Positions 1-8,663 of a stretch of 64,000 nucleotides of DNA are shown here, piece by piece (position 1 is the stretch's first letter; each line of letters starts with the position of its first letter). Both the position numbers and the translations under genes were made by a program. The notes below the pieces were generated by a model that worked only from the letters and a program-made list of their open reading frames with translations, was not told where the DNA came from and ran no database searches. Origin of the DNA: Pontibacillus yanchengensis Y32 (GTDB lineage Bacteria; Bacillota; Bacilli; Bacillales; BH030062); assembly GCF_000770635.1 (NCBI RefSeq), contig NZ_AVBF01000006.1, positions 48,830-112,829 on the forward strand, written 5' to 3'.

Positions 1-44
1 AGAACTAACAACTGAAAATGAACCCCATTTGGGAGGAAACATAT

Positions 45-2123
45 ATGGCAGATTATCTGGTTATTGTAGAATCACCAGCAAAAGCAAAAACAATAGAACG
101 TTATTTAGGAAAAAAATATTCCGTAAAAGCATCAATGGGACACGTAATTGATTTACCTAAAAGTCAAATGGGTGTGAACGTGGAAGAAGACTATCAACCT
201 AAGTACATTACAATAAGAGGTAAAGGACCTGTCCTGAAAGAATTGAAAACAGCCGCTAAGAAAGCGAAGAAAGTTTATCTAGCAGCCGACCCTGACAGAG
301 AAGGGGAAGCAATTGCTTGGCATTTGGCACACAGCCTAAATATGGATGAAACATCTCAATGTAGAGTTGTGTTTAACGAAATTACGAAAGATGCTATAAA
401 AGAATCATTTAAGAATCCTCGTACTATCGACATGGATTTAGTAGATGCCCAACAAGCAAGAAGGGTATTAGACAGGTTGGTTGGTTACAATATCAGTCCA
501 TTATTATGGAAGAAAGTTAAAAAAGGACTCAGCGCTGGACGAGTACAATCCGTCGCTGTAAAGCTTATCATTGATCGTGAGAATGAAATAAACGAATTTA
601 AACCAGAAGAGTATTGGACAATAGAAGGTAACTTCCAAAAAGACAAAGAATCATTTGACGGTTCATTTTATGGTTTAAACGGCAAAAAAGAAAAACTATC
701 ATCAAAAGAGGACGTTGATAGTGTTCTTGCAAAAATGCAAGGTAAAGACTTTACCGTTGATAAAATTAATAAAAGGGAAAGAAGAAGAAATCCGGCCGCC
801 CCTTTTACAACTTCCTCCTTGCAACAGGAAGCAGCACGTAAGTTAAATTTCAAAGCAAAGAAAACGATGATGCTTGCTCAACAACTCTATGAAGGTATAG
901 AGTTAGGAAAAAAAGAAGGTACGGTTGGTCTGATAACCTATATGCGTACTGATTCTACAAGGATATCTCAAAGCGCTCAGAAAGAGTCTGCGGGTTATAT
1001 AGAAGAGAAGTATGGCAAAACATATCTAGGGCAAGGAAGCCAAAAAACAAAGAATGCACAAAATGCACAAGATGCTCACGAAGCAATAAGGCCAACATCA
1101 ACAATACGTGATCCAAGAACAATAAAAGAATTCTTATCAAGAGATCAATTTCGTTTATATAAGTTAATTTGGGAGCGTTTTGTTGCAAGTCAAATGGCAC
1201 CTGCCGTGATGGACACAATAACTGCTCATTTATTAAATGAAGATGTTGAATTTAGAGCTACTGGATCTAAAGTGAAATTCAAAGGTTTTATGAAGGTCTA
1301 CGTTGAAGGAAGCGATGATAATAAAAAGGAAGAAGATAAGTACTTACCTGAGCTAGAAGAGGGTATGACTGTTAAGGCTTCCAAAATCGAACCAAACCAA
1401 CACTTCACTCAGCCACCACCAAGATATACAGAAGCTCGTCTAGTTAGAACGTTGGAGGAAATGGGCATCGGACGTCCATCTACTTATGCTCCCACATTAG
1501 ATACTATTCAAAGACGTGGATATGTAAGCTTGGATAATAAACGATTTGTACCAACTGAGTTAGGTGAAATCGTAGTTGAATTATTAAGAGAGTATTTTCC
1601 TGAAATTATTAATGTGGACTTCACAGTTGAGATGGAAGGAAACTTGGACGCAGTTGAAGAAGGGAAAAAACAGTGGATACAAGTTATCGATGATTTTTAT
1701 CAAGACTTCGAAAAGCGACTAGAAAAGGCTGAAAAAGAAATGGAAGAAGTCGAGATTAAAGATGAACCCGCTGGTGTCACATGCGAAGAGTGCGGACATG
1801 AAATGGTGTACAAAATGGGACGTTACGGAAAATTCTTGGCATGCTCAAACTTCCCTGACTGTCGAAACACCAAGCCTATTCTAAAAGAGATTGGTGTAAA
1901 ATGCCCTAAATGTAAAGAAGGTAACGTAGTTGAACGAAAAAGTAAAAAACGTCGTACCTTTTACGGATGTGATCGTTTTCCGGAGTGTGACTTTATTTCT
2001 TGGGATAAACCTATTAGTCGCCCTTGTCCTAAATGTGAATCCTTATTGGTGGAGAAGAAAGCTAAAAAAGGTACACAAGTCCAATGTACATCTTGTAACT
2101 ACAAGGAAGAAACACAACAATAA
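45..2123 (+). CDS. topA: DNA topoisomerase I
   Basis: Type IA topoisomerase that relaxes negatively supercoiled DNA in the nucleoid, 692 aa. The TOPRIM domain begins at the N-terminus ([11 protein letters not shown]) with the acidic DPDREGE motif. The catalytic Tyr is residue 299 in the TYMRTDSTR motif. Three C-terminal Cys4 zinc-binding modules follow, each built of CxxC pairs (CEEC, CPKC, CPKC). The ATG at 45 is chosen because a GGGAGG ribosome site lies 9 nt upstream; an in-frame ATG at 18 has none. The gene is followed by a strong terminator. In B. subtilis trmFO follows topA, but here a repeat-filled gap does. Confidence 0.97.
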   Translation: MADYLVIVESPAKAKTIERYLGKKYSVKASMGHVIDLPKSQMGVNVEEDYQPKYITIRGKGPVLKELKTAAKKAKKVYLAADPDREGEAIAWHLAHSLNMDETSQCRVVFNEITKDAIKESFKNPRTIDMDLVDAQQARRVLDRLVGYNISPLLWKKVKKGLSAGRVQSVAVKLIIDRENEINEFKPEEYWTIEGNFQKDKESFDGSFYGLNGKKEKLSSKEDVDSVLAKMQGKDFTVDKINKRERRRNPAAPFTTSSLQQEAARKLNFKAKKTMMLAQQLYEGIELGKKEGTVGLITYMRTDSTRISQSAQKESAGYIEEKYGKTYLGQGSQKTKNAQNAQDAHEAIRPTSTIRDPRTIKEFLSRDQFRLYKLIWERFVASQMAPAVMDTITAHLLNEDVEFRATGSKVKFKGFMKVYVEGSDDNKKEEDKYLPELEEGMTVKASKIEPNQHFTQPPPRYTEARLVRTLEEMGIGRPSTYAPTLDTIQRRGYVSLDNKRFVPTELGEIVVELLREYFPEIINVDFTVEMEGNLDAVEEGKKQWIQVIDDFYQDFEKRLEKAEKEMEEVEIKDEPAGVTCEECGHEMVYKMGRYGKFLACSNFPDCRNTKPILKEIGVKCPKCKEGNVVERKSKKRRTFYGCDRFPECDFISWDKPISRPCPKCESLLVEKKAKKGTQVQCTSCNYKEETQQ

Positions 2124-2132
2124 AAAAGAACC

Positions 2133-2170
2133 AACCTGGCTTCCCTTACCATTGGAAGCCAGGTTTTTTA
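2133..2170 (+). terminator. Intrinsic terminator of topA
   Basis: Perfect 12-bp stem AACCTGGCTTCC / GGAAGCCAGGTT (2133-2144 and 2154-2165) with a 9-nt loop, running into a T tract. It lies 9 nt after the topA stop. Confidence 0.92.
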
Positions 2171-2315
2171 TTTTGGACTTAGTATAATTTGTACGTATTT
2201 TTGTTAATTAGTAAATAAAAAGTAACTGTTATTCATGATAAGAGGGCATAATATGGAAGACATAGTTTTCGAGATGCTTATTGGGAAGGAGTAAGTCCGA
2301 TACATAAAAAGGGTT

Positions 2316-2502
2316 AGGGATGGGTGGGAAACGGCTCGCGTCCTGCGGGGGGCCCTACACGACGTAGGGTCGTTCGACGTTGTCACACGATGTGACGGTT
2401 TTAGTCGAACCTCCCCTTCTCAAGCTACCTTCGGGGAAATGCACCCTCAGGGGATATCGCCGACCTCTTTCTCCCGAGTCTCCCCGTTTCCCACCCATCC
2501 CT
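2316..2502. repeat. Palindromic intergenic repeat, element A copy 1
   Basis: A 187-bp element bounded by a perfect 19-bp inverted repeat (2316-2334 and 2484-2502; arm begins AGGGATGGGTGGGAAACGG). Inside are the hairpins CCCTAC/GTAGGG (2353-2369) and GTCACA/TGTGAC (2382-2396); the second is enclosed by a GTTCGAC/GTCGAAC stem (2372-2378 and 2404-2410). It is GC-rich compared with its surroundings. A diverged relative lies at 60516-60645, and internal modules recur at 61058-61258. Confidence 0.85.
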
Positions 2503-2549
2503 GCTGAAATGTTACGATAGGACTCTCGGAAATACGTTGGACATCTTCT

Positions 2550-2730
2550 AACGGACATATATGCTCTTATTTACTGTAAAAAACTTATTTTGGAGAGGCT
2601 AACGGACATATGATACCTTATTTGTGAAAAAACACACTATATTAAGGTGATTTTGGCTTAATAGCGTACTGTATGTCCGTTACGAATGCAAAATAGCCTT
2701 TAAATCGAAGGATAAGAGACTATATGTCCG
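2550..2730. repeat. Nested palindrome with four ACGGACATA boxes, element B copy 1
   Basis: Two direct copies of AACGGACATA (2550, 2601) face two inverted copies (TATGTCCGTTA at 2672 and TATGTCCG at 2723). The boxes and their flanks, such as CTCTTAT near 2564 against ATAAGAG near 2711, make an outer and an inner imperfect palindrome of about 180 bp. A clear homologue with the same four-box plan lies at 60693-60876. Confidence 0.85.
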
Positions 2731-2810
2731 CATAGCATCACCTTGTGTCATAATTCATTCCTCGCTTCGTGAATACCATGATTCCGAAGCAGTCCCACTC
2801 TAATCTGGCC

Positions 2811-2992
2811 ATGTTTCCGTTCATCCCAACAACAGTAAAGGTGGCCGTGGAACGACGAGACTCCCGCCGGAGAAAGATGTAGGCAAGACCCCGCAAAGCC
2901 CCGCTTTTGGGCTTGAGGAGGCTTGGCAGCTCGCCGGCAGGACGCGAGTTGTTCCACGGCCACCTTTATTCCATTTAAAGCAACGGAAACAT
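2811..2992. repeat. Palindromic intergenic repeat, element C copy 1
   Basis: A 182-bp element with nested perfect inverted repeats: an outer 11-bp pair (2811-2821 / 2982-2992) and an inner 18-bp pair (2836-2853 / 2951-2968, TAAAGGTGGCCGTGGAAC). The core contains GAGACTCCCGCCGG and a GACCCCGCAAAGCCCCGC stretch. Similar GAGACTCC...GACCCCGC repeats are common between genes in Bacillaceae; the role is unknown. A rearranged copy lies at 60957-61206. Confidence 0.85.
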
Positions 2993-3190
2993 CTATCATC
3001 CCCAAATTATCTCAACTTCAAGTCTTCAACATAATGGGGCTATTCTGGAATATGGAAGAAGCTATTTCAAACGTCTAAATTGTAATAAAGTAACTATTAA
3101 TACATGATAAATTCCAAGGTATTAAAGTATATATATTTTTATAATTCTAATAAGTTTTTGTAAAGATTACGAATGAATATAAAACTTTAT

Positions 3191-3220
3191 TTGACACCTA
3201 TTTCTCACTAAAGCTATAAT
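3191..3220 (+). promoter_or_regulatory. Sigma-A type promoter upstream of xerC (distal)
   Basis: Exact consensus hexamers TTGACA and TATAAT separated by 18 nt. Transcription would start near 3227 and leave a leader of about 180 nt before xerC. With trmFO gone from this position, it is a plausible dedicated promoter for xerC-hslVU-codY. Confidence 0.7.
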
Positions 3221-3310
3221 CTACGAGTGGTAAGGAAAAGTGCTTGACAGAAATTTGAATAATATCCATTCAATGGTCTAGACTGATAAAAGTTAGTAAA
3301 TTGAATTAAA

Positions 3311-3339
3311 TTGATAACAATTCAGAATTTTGTTACAAT
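3311..3339 (+). promoter_or_regulatory. Sigma-A type promoter upstream of xerC (proximal)
   Basis: TTGATA and TACAAT with the optimal 17-nt spacing, giving a start near 3346 and a leader of about 60 nt. The spacer (3317-3331) is ACAATTCAGAATTTT, which matches 10 of 15 positions of the CodY box and could allow weak autoregulation of the operon that ends in codY. Confidence 0.65.
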
Positions 3340-3407
3340 TTAGTAAAGTTTATTGCATAAGGTATAGAACTGTGTTACTATTTAAACGCCTTATGTGGGG
3401 TGATGGA

Positions 3408-4307
3408 ATGGAAATTCAAGAGGAAAGAAAGGCATTCATTGAATACTTACAAATTGAAAAAAATGCTTCCGCTAATACCATTCAATTTTACGAATACGAT
3501 TTGGATTCATTTCTGCAATTTCTAAATAAAGAGGCTATCACTTCTTTATTAGATGTGGATTATGCTGTGATTCGTATTTTTTTAACTGATTTATACGATA
3601 AACAAATGTCTAGAAGATCAGTGTCACGGAAGCTATCGAGTTTACGAATGTTTTATCGATTTCTAGAAAGAGAAGGTAAAATAGAGTTTAACCCCTTTTT
3701 AAATATTTCCTTACCGAAAATGAACAAACCAATTCCTGAGTTTTTATATGAAGAAGAACTGGAAAAGCTTTTTCACGTAAGTGATTTAAAAACTCCTCTC
3801 GGGAAACGGAACCAAGCGATATTAGAATTACTATATGCAACTGGCATGCGTGTGAGTGAATGTGTAAAACTGAGCATAGAAGACATTGACTTTTCTTTAG
3901 GTACACTTCTAGTAAAAGGGAAGGGTAGAAAAGAGCGGTACGTACCATTTGGTAGCTTTGCTCAGAGCGCATTATCAGATTATATTTCTAATGGTAGGAG
4001 CCAACTATTAACAAAATCAAATCAAACTACCCAATACGTTTTTTTAAATGCAAAAGGCACTCCTCTTACGGATAGAGGGTTGAGGAAAGTTTTGGATCAA
4101 ATGGTTCAAAAAGCAGCTTTAACTATTCATGTACATCCTCATAAGTTGAGGCATACCTTTGCAACTCACATGTTAAATGAAGGGGCAGATTTACGGTCTG
4201 TACAAGAATTATTAGGTCATGAACATTTGTCCTCTACACAAATTTACACTCATGTAACAAAAGACCATTTGCGTAAAATATATAATAATAGTCATCCAAG
4301 AGCTTAA
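3408..4307 (+). CDS. xerC: Tyrosine recombinase XerC (CodV)
   Basis: Site-specific recombinase that with XerD resolves chromosome dimers at dif, 299 aa. It has a SAM-like N-terminal DNA-binding domain followed by the catalytic domain. The catalytic residues of the family are visible: Arg in ATGMRVSE, the [12 protein letters not shown] box, [14 protein letters not shown] with the second His, and the nucleophilic Tyr. ATG 3408 is chosen because GGGG sits 7 nt upstream and the protein then begins [10 protein letters not shown]; a longer in-frame start at 3330 overlaps the proximal promoter. It is the first gene of the xerC-hslVU-codY operon. Confidence 0.95.
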   Translation: MEIQEERKAFIEYLQIEKNASANTIQFYEYDLDSFLQFLNKEAITSLLDVDYAVIRIFLTDLYDKQMSRRSVSRKLSSLRMFYRFLEREGKIEFNPFLNISLPKMNKPIPEFLYEEELEKLFHVSDLKTPLGKRNQAILELLYATGMRVSECVKLSIEDIDFSLGTLLVKGKGRKERYVPFGSFAQSALSDYISNGRSQLLTKSNQTTQYVFLNAKGTPLTDRGLRKVLDQMVQKAALTIHVHPHKLRHTFATHMLNEGADLRSVQELLGHEHLSSTQIYTHVTKDHLRKIYNNSHPRA

Positions 4308-4338
4308 GGTGATAAACGAATGGGAAGAGGTGGATAGG

Positions 4339-4887
4339 TTGGAACAACAATTTCATGCTACAACTATTTTTGCCGTCAGACATAATGGCCAAAGTGCTAT
4401 GAGTGGTGATGGTCAAGTTACATTTGGTAATGCGGTGGTAATGAAACATAAAGCAAAAAAAGTTCGTACATTATACAAAGGGCAAGTTTTGGCTGGTTTT
4501 GCTGGTTCTGTTGCAGATGCCTTTACACTATTTGAAAAATTTGAAGCAAAGCTAGAAGCATTTGATGGCAATTTGCAAAGAGCTGCAGTGGAACTGGCTA
4601 AAGAGTGGCGAAGTGATAAAGTGCTTCGAAAATTAGAGGCTATGCTTATTGTGATGAATAAAGATACGATGCTGTTAGTTTCTGGAACTGGTGAAGTTAT
4701 TGAGCCGGATGACGATATACTGGCAATAGGTTCTGGTGGGCATTACGCTTTAAGTGCTGGAAGAGCATTGAAGAGATATGCTGATCACAAAACAGCAGGT
4801 GAAATTGCACAGGCAGCATTAGAAGTTGCAGGTGAGATTTGTGTTTATACAAACAATGAGATTGTATTAGAAGTGTTAGGTGAGTAA
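4339..4887 (+). CDS. hslV: ATP-dependent protease subunit HslV (ClpQ/CodW)
   Basis: Proteasome-like peptidase that works with the HslU ATPase in the cytoplasm. I choose the TTG at 4339, with AGGTGG 6 nt upstream, giving 182 aa beginning (M)[12 protein letters not shown]. The GTG at 4309 would add an unconserved tail. The conserved Thr-Thr (residues 7-8) is the expected active-site position, as in E. coli HslV, so a short N-terminal peptide would have to be removed. The second-residue Ser reported for B. subtilis CodW is not present. Motifs SGDGQVTFG and GFAGSVADA fit the family. Confidence 0.93.
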   Translation: MEQQFHATTIFAVRHNGQSAMSGDGQVTFGNAVVMKHKAKKVRTLYKGQVLAGFAGSVADAFTLFEKFEAKLEAFDGNLQRAAVELAKEWRSDKVLRKLEAMLIVMNKDTMLLVSGTGEVIEPDDDILAIGSGGHYALSAGRALKRYADHKTAGEIAQAALEVAGEICVYTNNEIVLEVLGE

Positions 4888-4901
4888 AGGAGGACGTAAA
4901 T

Positions 4902-6293
4902 ATGTCTGATAATCTTACTCCACGTCAAATCGTGGAAAAACTTGATCAATATATAATTGGCCAAAATAATGCCAAGAAATCAGTATCGATTGCTTTACGT
5001 AACCGTTATCGACGTATGCAACTTGATGATAAACTTAAGGAAGAAATTGTCCCTAAAAACATATTAATGATTGGCCCTACAGGAGTAGGGAAAACAGAAA
5101 TTGCTCGCCGTTTAGCTAAGCTAGTAGGAGCACCTTTTATAAAAGTAGAAGCAACAAAGTTTACGGAAGTAGGCTATGTTGGCCGAGATGTAGAATCAAT
5201 GATTCGTGATTTAATGGAAACTTCAGTACGAATGGTGAAAGAAGAGAAAATGGAAGGTGTGAAAGATCGTGCTGAAGAGATGGCTAACCAACGAATAGTA
5301 GAGTTATTGGTTCCGGAAAAGAAAAAACAAAACAATTTTAAAAACCCATTAGAAATGTTCTTCAATCAGCAACAAGATCAAAATCAACAAGAAACAACCC
5401 AAGAAGAGCAAGATATTGAGCAAAAACGAAAACGTAGAGCACAGCAACTTGCTATGGGGGAACTTGAGGATCATATGGTTACAGTTGAACTAGATGAACA
5501 ACAACCTTCTATGTTTGATATGTTACAAGGCTCGGGTATGGAACAGATGGGGATGAACATGCAAGATGCATTTAGTCAATTCATGCCCAAGAAGACAAAG
5601 AAGCGTCGTTTGACTGTTGCTGAAGCTCGTAAAGTACTTACTCAATCCGAGGCACAAAAACTGATTGATATGGATGAGGTTTCTCAAGAAGCTGTGACGA
5701 AAGTAGAGCAATCTGGCATGATTTTCATTGATGAGATTGATAAGGTAGCTGGTCAAAGTGAACAATCGGCTAATGTATCTCGTGAAGGGGTTCAACGTGA
5801 TATACTTCCGATTGTAGAAGGTTCTACAGTCACAACTAAGTATGGACCAGTAAAAACAGACCATATTCTCTTCTTTGCTGCTGGGGCATTTCATATGTCA
5901 AAGCCATCAGACCTTATACCTGAGCTTCAGGGTCGTTTTCCTATTCGCGTAGAATTAGAGAAACTAACGGTACAAGACTTTGTCAATATCTTAACGGAAC
6001 CTTCTAATGCTTTGTTAAAGCAATATAAAGCACTTCTAGAAACTGAAGGTATAAATGTTGAATTTTCTGACGAAGCTGTAACTAGACTTGCAGAAGTAGC
6101 GTTTGAAGTAAATCAGGATACAGATAACATAGGAGCTCGTCGTTTACACACCATTTTAGAAAAGCTATTAGAAGACTTATCTTTTGAAGCACCTGATGTC
6201 AATATGGAAACAATTGAAATCACTAAAACCTATGTAGACGACAAATTAGCTTCGATTGCGAAAAATAAAGATTTAAGTCAATTTATTCTATAG
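4902..6293 (+). CDS. hslU: HslU (ClpY/CodX) AAA+ unfoldase
   Basis: ATPase ring that unfolds substrates and feeds them to HslV, 463 aa. Walker A is GPTGVGKT (residues 58-65) and Walker B is IFIDEIDK. Between them lies the variable I-domain, here rich in Gln, Glu and Lys (about residues 135-190). The pore motif GYVGRD is present. The C-terminus ends LSQFIL, the hydrophobic tail that docks into HslV. The start has an AAAGGAGG site. It lies 14 nt after hslV, in the same operon. Confidence 0.97.
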   Translation: MSDNLTPRQIVEKLDQYIIGQNNAKKSVSIALRNRYRRMQLDDKLKEEIVPKNILMIGPTGVGKTEIARRLAKLVGAPFIKVEATKFTEVGYVGRDVESMIRDLMETSVRMVKEEKMEGVKDRAEEMANQRIVELLVPEKKKQNNFKNPLEMFFNQQQDQNQQETTQEEQDIEQKRKRRAQQLAMGELEDHMVTVELDEQQPSMFDMLQGSGMEQMGMNMQDAFSQFMPKKTKKRRLTVAEARKVLTQSEAQKLIDMDEVSQEAVTKVEQSGMIFIDEIDKVAGQSEQSANVSREGVQRDILPIVEGSTVTTKYGPVKTDHILFFAAGAFHMSKPSDLIPELQGRFPIRVELEKLTVQDFVNILTEPSNALLKQYKALLETEGINVEFSDEAVTRLAEVAFEVNQDTDNIGARRLHTILEKLLEDLSFEAPDVNMETIEITKTYVDDKLASIAKNKDLSQFIL

Positions 6294-6317
6294 CTAAGTC
6301 AGAACAGGAGGATCACT

Positions 6318-7097
6318 ATGAAATTATTAGAGCGAGCACGTAATATTAATGCGATGCTACAAACAACAACAGGCAAATCAGTGAATTTTAATGATATGTC
6401 AGAAACACTAAGGGATACGATTGGTGCAAATACATTTATCTTAAGTCGTAGAGGTAAGTTATTAGGTTTTGCAATTAAGCAGGAAATTGAAAATGAACGT
6501 ATGAAGAATATGCTAGAGCAACGCCAATTCCCTGAAGAATACACTCAAAATTTATTTAACATTAAAGAAACAACGTCCAATATTGATATTAATAGCGAAT
6601 TCACTGCGTTTCCAGTGGAGAACCGTGATTTGTTTAAGAACGGATTAACCACGATTGTCCCTATAATCGGTGGTGGAGAACGTTTAGGAACGTTAATCTT
6701 AAGTCGTATAACAGAAAGCTTTAACGAGGATGACTTATTACTTGCAGAATACGGAGCCACAGTGGTGGGTATGGAAATTCTTCATGAAAAAGCAGAAGAA
6801 ATCGAGTTAGAGGCACGTAGTAAAGCTGTAGTACAAATGGCTATTAGTTCCTTATCTTATAGTGAATTAGAAGCAATTGAGCATATTTTTGAAGAACTTG
6901 AAGGCAATGAAGGTTTGCTAGTTGCAAGTAAGATAGCGGACCGTGTAGGTATTACACGTTCAGTAATTGTGAATGCATTGCGTAAATTAGAAAGTGCTGG
7001 TGTTATCGAATCACGTTCTCTTGGAATGAAAGGAACGTATATTAAGGTATTAAACGACAAATTTCTACACGAATTACAAAACATGCGTTTGAACTAG
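6318..7097 (+). CDS. codY: GTP-sensing global repressor CodY
   Basis: Transcription factor that senses GTP and branched-chain amino acids and represses nutrient-limitation genes, including motility in B. subtilis; 259 aa, the usual length. It has an N-terminal GAF ligand domain and a C-terminal winged helix-turn-helix (about residues 203-224, [20 protein letters not shown]). Ser215, at the phosphorylatable position of the recognition helix, is conserved. A strong terminator follows and the fla/che operon begins 334 nt downstream, as in B. subtilis. Confidence 0.98.
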   Translation: MKLLERARNINAMLQTTTGKSVNFNDMSETLRDTIGANTFILSRRGKLLGFAIKQEIENERMKNMLEQRQFPEEYTQNLFNIKETTSNIDINSEFTAFPVENRDLFKNGLTTIVPIIGGGERLGTLILSRITESFNEDDLLLAEYGATVVGMEILHEKAEEIELEARSKAVVQMAISSLSYSELEAIEHIFEELEGNEGLLVASKIADRVGITRSVIVNALRKLESAGVIESRSLGMKGTYIKVLNDKFLHELQNMRLN

Positions 7098-7105
7098 ATA
7101 TGAGG

Positions 7106-7145
7106 AAAAATATCCCTTCTCCATTCGAGAAGGGATATTTTTTTT
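7106..7145 (+). terminator. Intrinsic terminator after codY
   Basis: Perfect 11-bp stem TATCCCTTCTC / GAGAAGGGATA (7111-7121 / 7127-7137) with loop CATTC, preceded by an A run and followed by T residues. It separates the codY operon from the flagellar operon. Confidence 0.93.
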
Positions 7146-7431
7146 GGGGGTCTTAAAAAAATCTTTACACATAGTACATTTCTTTTAGATGCCATATGTG
7201 TCATAATAATACCTAGTTGGAAAAATGTAACCGGAATGCGAAAATTGTCGTAAAATCTCACTTGACGTCAAGGTTTGTATGTAGGTAAATAGTCTAGTAT
7301 TTACAAGAAATTTGTAGAAATATAGGTTAAATAGGGAATTAATCTCATAGACATTCAGTCTTGTATTTCTTACAATTACCGTAGAAACTAGGTCTCACTA
7401 CTTAATAATTTGGTTAAAAAGGAGGGGGAAA
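7146..7431 (+). promoter_or_regulatory. Leader/promoter region of the fla/che operon
   Basis: About 285 nt of AT-rich sequence without genes. AATTGTCGTAAAATC at 7243-7257 matches 11 of 15 positions of the CodY box and lies 4 nt upstream of a TTGACG -35-like hexamer (7262-7267). The matching -10 (TAAATA or GTAAAT) is weak, so the exact start is uncertain. I see no good SigD element (TAAA with GCCGATAT). In B. subtilis this region carries the PA promoter and CodY sites. Confidence 0.4.
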
Positions 7432-7827
7432 ATGAAACTCTTTGGGAGCACATTTCAAGCGTTAGAAAACTCCATGAACTACGCATCAAAAAAGAATCAA
7501 ACAATTACCAATAACATAGCAAATGTCGATACCCCTAATTTTAAGTCAAAAAATGTGGTTTTTAAGGATGTTTTAGCAAGTGAAGTAAACAGCTCCATAC
7601 AAACGAAACGCACCAATGAAAAACACATACCTTTTAGCAGCTCTGAGGGTAAATCCTATAAAGTAGTAACAAATTCAAATACGTCTTATAACCACAATGG
7701 TAATAACGTTGATATGGATAAAGAAATGTCAGACTTAGCGAAAAATCAAATCTATTATCAAGCTTTAGTAGATCGGCTGAATGGTAAGTTCAGAAGCCTT
7801 CAAAGCGTTCTGAAAGGTGGTCAATAA
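7432..7827 (+). CDS. flgB: Flagellar basal-body rod protein FlgB
   Basis: Proximal rod component of the flagellar axle, exported by the flagellar type III system; 131 aa. The N-terminal rod motif NNIANVDTPNFKSKN is typical of the family, and the C-terminus has the helical heptad pattern shared by rod and hook proteins. A strong AAGGAGGGGG site precedes the ATG. It is the first gene of the 29-kb motility operon. Confidence 0.96.
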   Translation: MKLFGSTFQALENSMNYASKKNQTITNNIANVDTPNFKSKNVVFKDVLASEVNSSIQTKRTNEKHIPFSSSEGKSYKVVTNSNTSYNHNGNNVDMDKEMSDLAKNQIYYQALVDRLNGKFRSLQSVLKGGQ

Positions 7828-7829
7828 TA

Positions 7830-8285
7830 ATGGGGATATTTAATGGACTAAATGCAAGTGCCAGTGCACTTACAGCGCAACGCTTAAGAATGGATGTTGT
7901 ATCTTCCAATCTGGCAAATGCCGAAACAACTAGAGCCTCCCAGACCGAGGATGGTCAATGGCAACCTTATCGAAGAAAGACAGTAACATTCCAACCGAAT
8001 GGTCAATCATTTCAGTCTCATTTACAAAGTGCGATGGGTTCCTCATCTAATACAGCACAGGGTGTTGAAGTTACTGATATTAAAGAAGACCCAGAACCTT
8101 TCAAGATGATGTACAATCCTAATCATCCAGATGCAAATGACGAGGGATATGTAGCTATGCCAAATGTTGATCCACTAAAAGAAATGGTTGATCTAATGAG
8201 TGCTACTCGATCATATGAAGCAAATGTAACGGCAATGAATGCTAATAAAAGCATGCTTATGAAAGCATTGGAAATTGGTAGATAA
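7830..8285 (+). CDS. flgC: Flagellar basal-body rod protein FlgC
   Basis: Proximal rod protein paired with FlgB, 151 aa. N-terminal SSNLANAETTRAS is the rod-family signature, and the C-terminus (PLKEMVDLMSATRSYEANVTAMN) is the conserved helical tail. It starts 2 nt after the flgB stop, so it is co-translated with flgB. Confidence 0.96.
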   Translation: MGIFNGLNASASALTAQRLRMDVVSSNLANAETTRASQTEDGQWQPYRRKTVTFQPNGQSFQSHLQSAMGSSSNTAQGVEVTDIKEDPEPFKMMYNPNHPDANDEGYVAMPNVDPLKEMVDLMSATRSYEANVTAMNANKSMLMKALEIGR

Positions 8286-8302
8286 TAAGAGGGGGATTAG
8301 AC

Positions 8303-8614
8303 ATGAACAATATGGGAGCCTCGATTTCTTCCCTACAACAACTACAACCACAAACAGAAGCAACCAAAACAAAAGCATCTCCAGCTGAAGTGCAATCAGC
8401 ATTTGCTGATAGCCTGAAAAATGCAATCAACAATGTTAATAAAGCATCAGTAACATCGAACCAAATGACAGAAAAACTCGCAAAAGGTGACGTTGATAAC
8501 CTCCATGAAGTAATGGTTACAGCTCAGAAATCTAGTGTAACTTTACAAACAGCTGTTCAGGTACAGGGGAAGGTCATCGATGCATATAAAGAAATATCAA
8601 GAATGCAAGTATGA
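8303..8614 (+). CDS. fliE: Hook-basal body protein FliE
   Basis: Adapter between the MS-ring (FliF) and the rod, 103 aa. The C-terminal half (GDVDNLHEVMVTAQKSSVTL followed by QVQGKVIDAYKEISRMQV) is strongly conserved, while the N-terminus is Gln/Thr-rich and variable as usual. A GAGGGGG site precedes the start. A small hairpin (ATCATG/CATGAT, 8614-8634) spans the stop and may affect spacing to fliF. Confidence 0.95.
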   Translation: MNNMGASISSLQQLQPQTEATKTKASPAEVQSAFADSLKNAINNVNKASVTSNQMTEKLAKGDVDNLHEVMVTAQKSSVTLQTAVQVQGKVIDAYKEISRMQV

Positions 8615-8663
8615 TCATGTCTTAAAGGCATGATTAAGAACGTTTTTGACGACGGGGGCTATT

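Larger units (their letters stand above)
2171..3407. other. Gene-poor repeat island between topA and xerC
   Basis: About 1.2 kb with no credible gene. The short ORFs here lie in the arms of palindromes and have no ribosome site or recognisable protein. It holds three structured repeat elements (2316-2502, 2550-2730, 2811-2992), then an AT-rich stretch, then two promoters for xerC. An imperfect direct repeat of 23-24 nt (2219-2241 and 3087-3110) brackets the repeats. In B. subtilis this position holds trmFO (gid); no trace of it is visible. Confidence 0.8.

Noticed and set aside
1930..2187. Plus-strand ORF overlapping the topA end
   Set aside because: Alternate frame of the topA zinc-finger region running through the terminator.
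2204..3005. Minus-strand ORFs (2204-2386, 2355-2558, 2748-3005)
   Set aside because: They lie in palindromic repeats, lack ribosome sites and have low-complexity or Arg/Ser-rich translations typical of GC-rich repeats.
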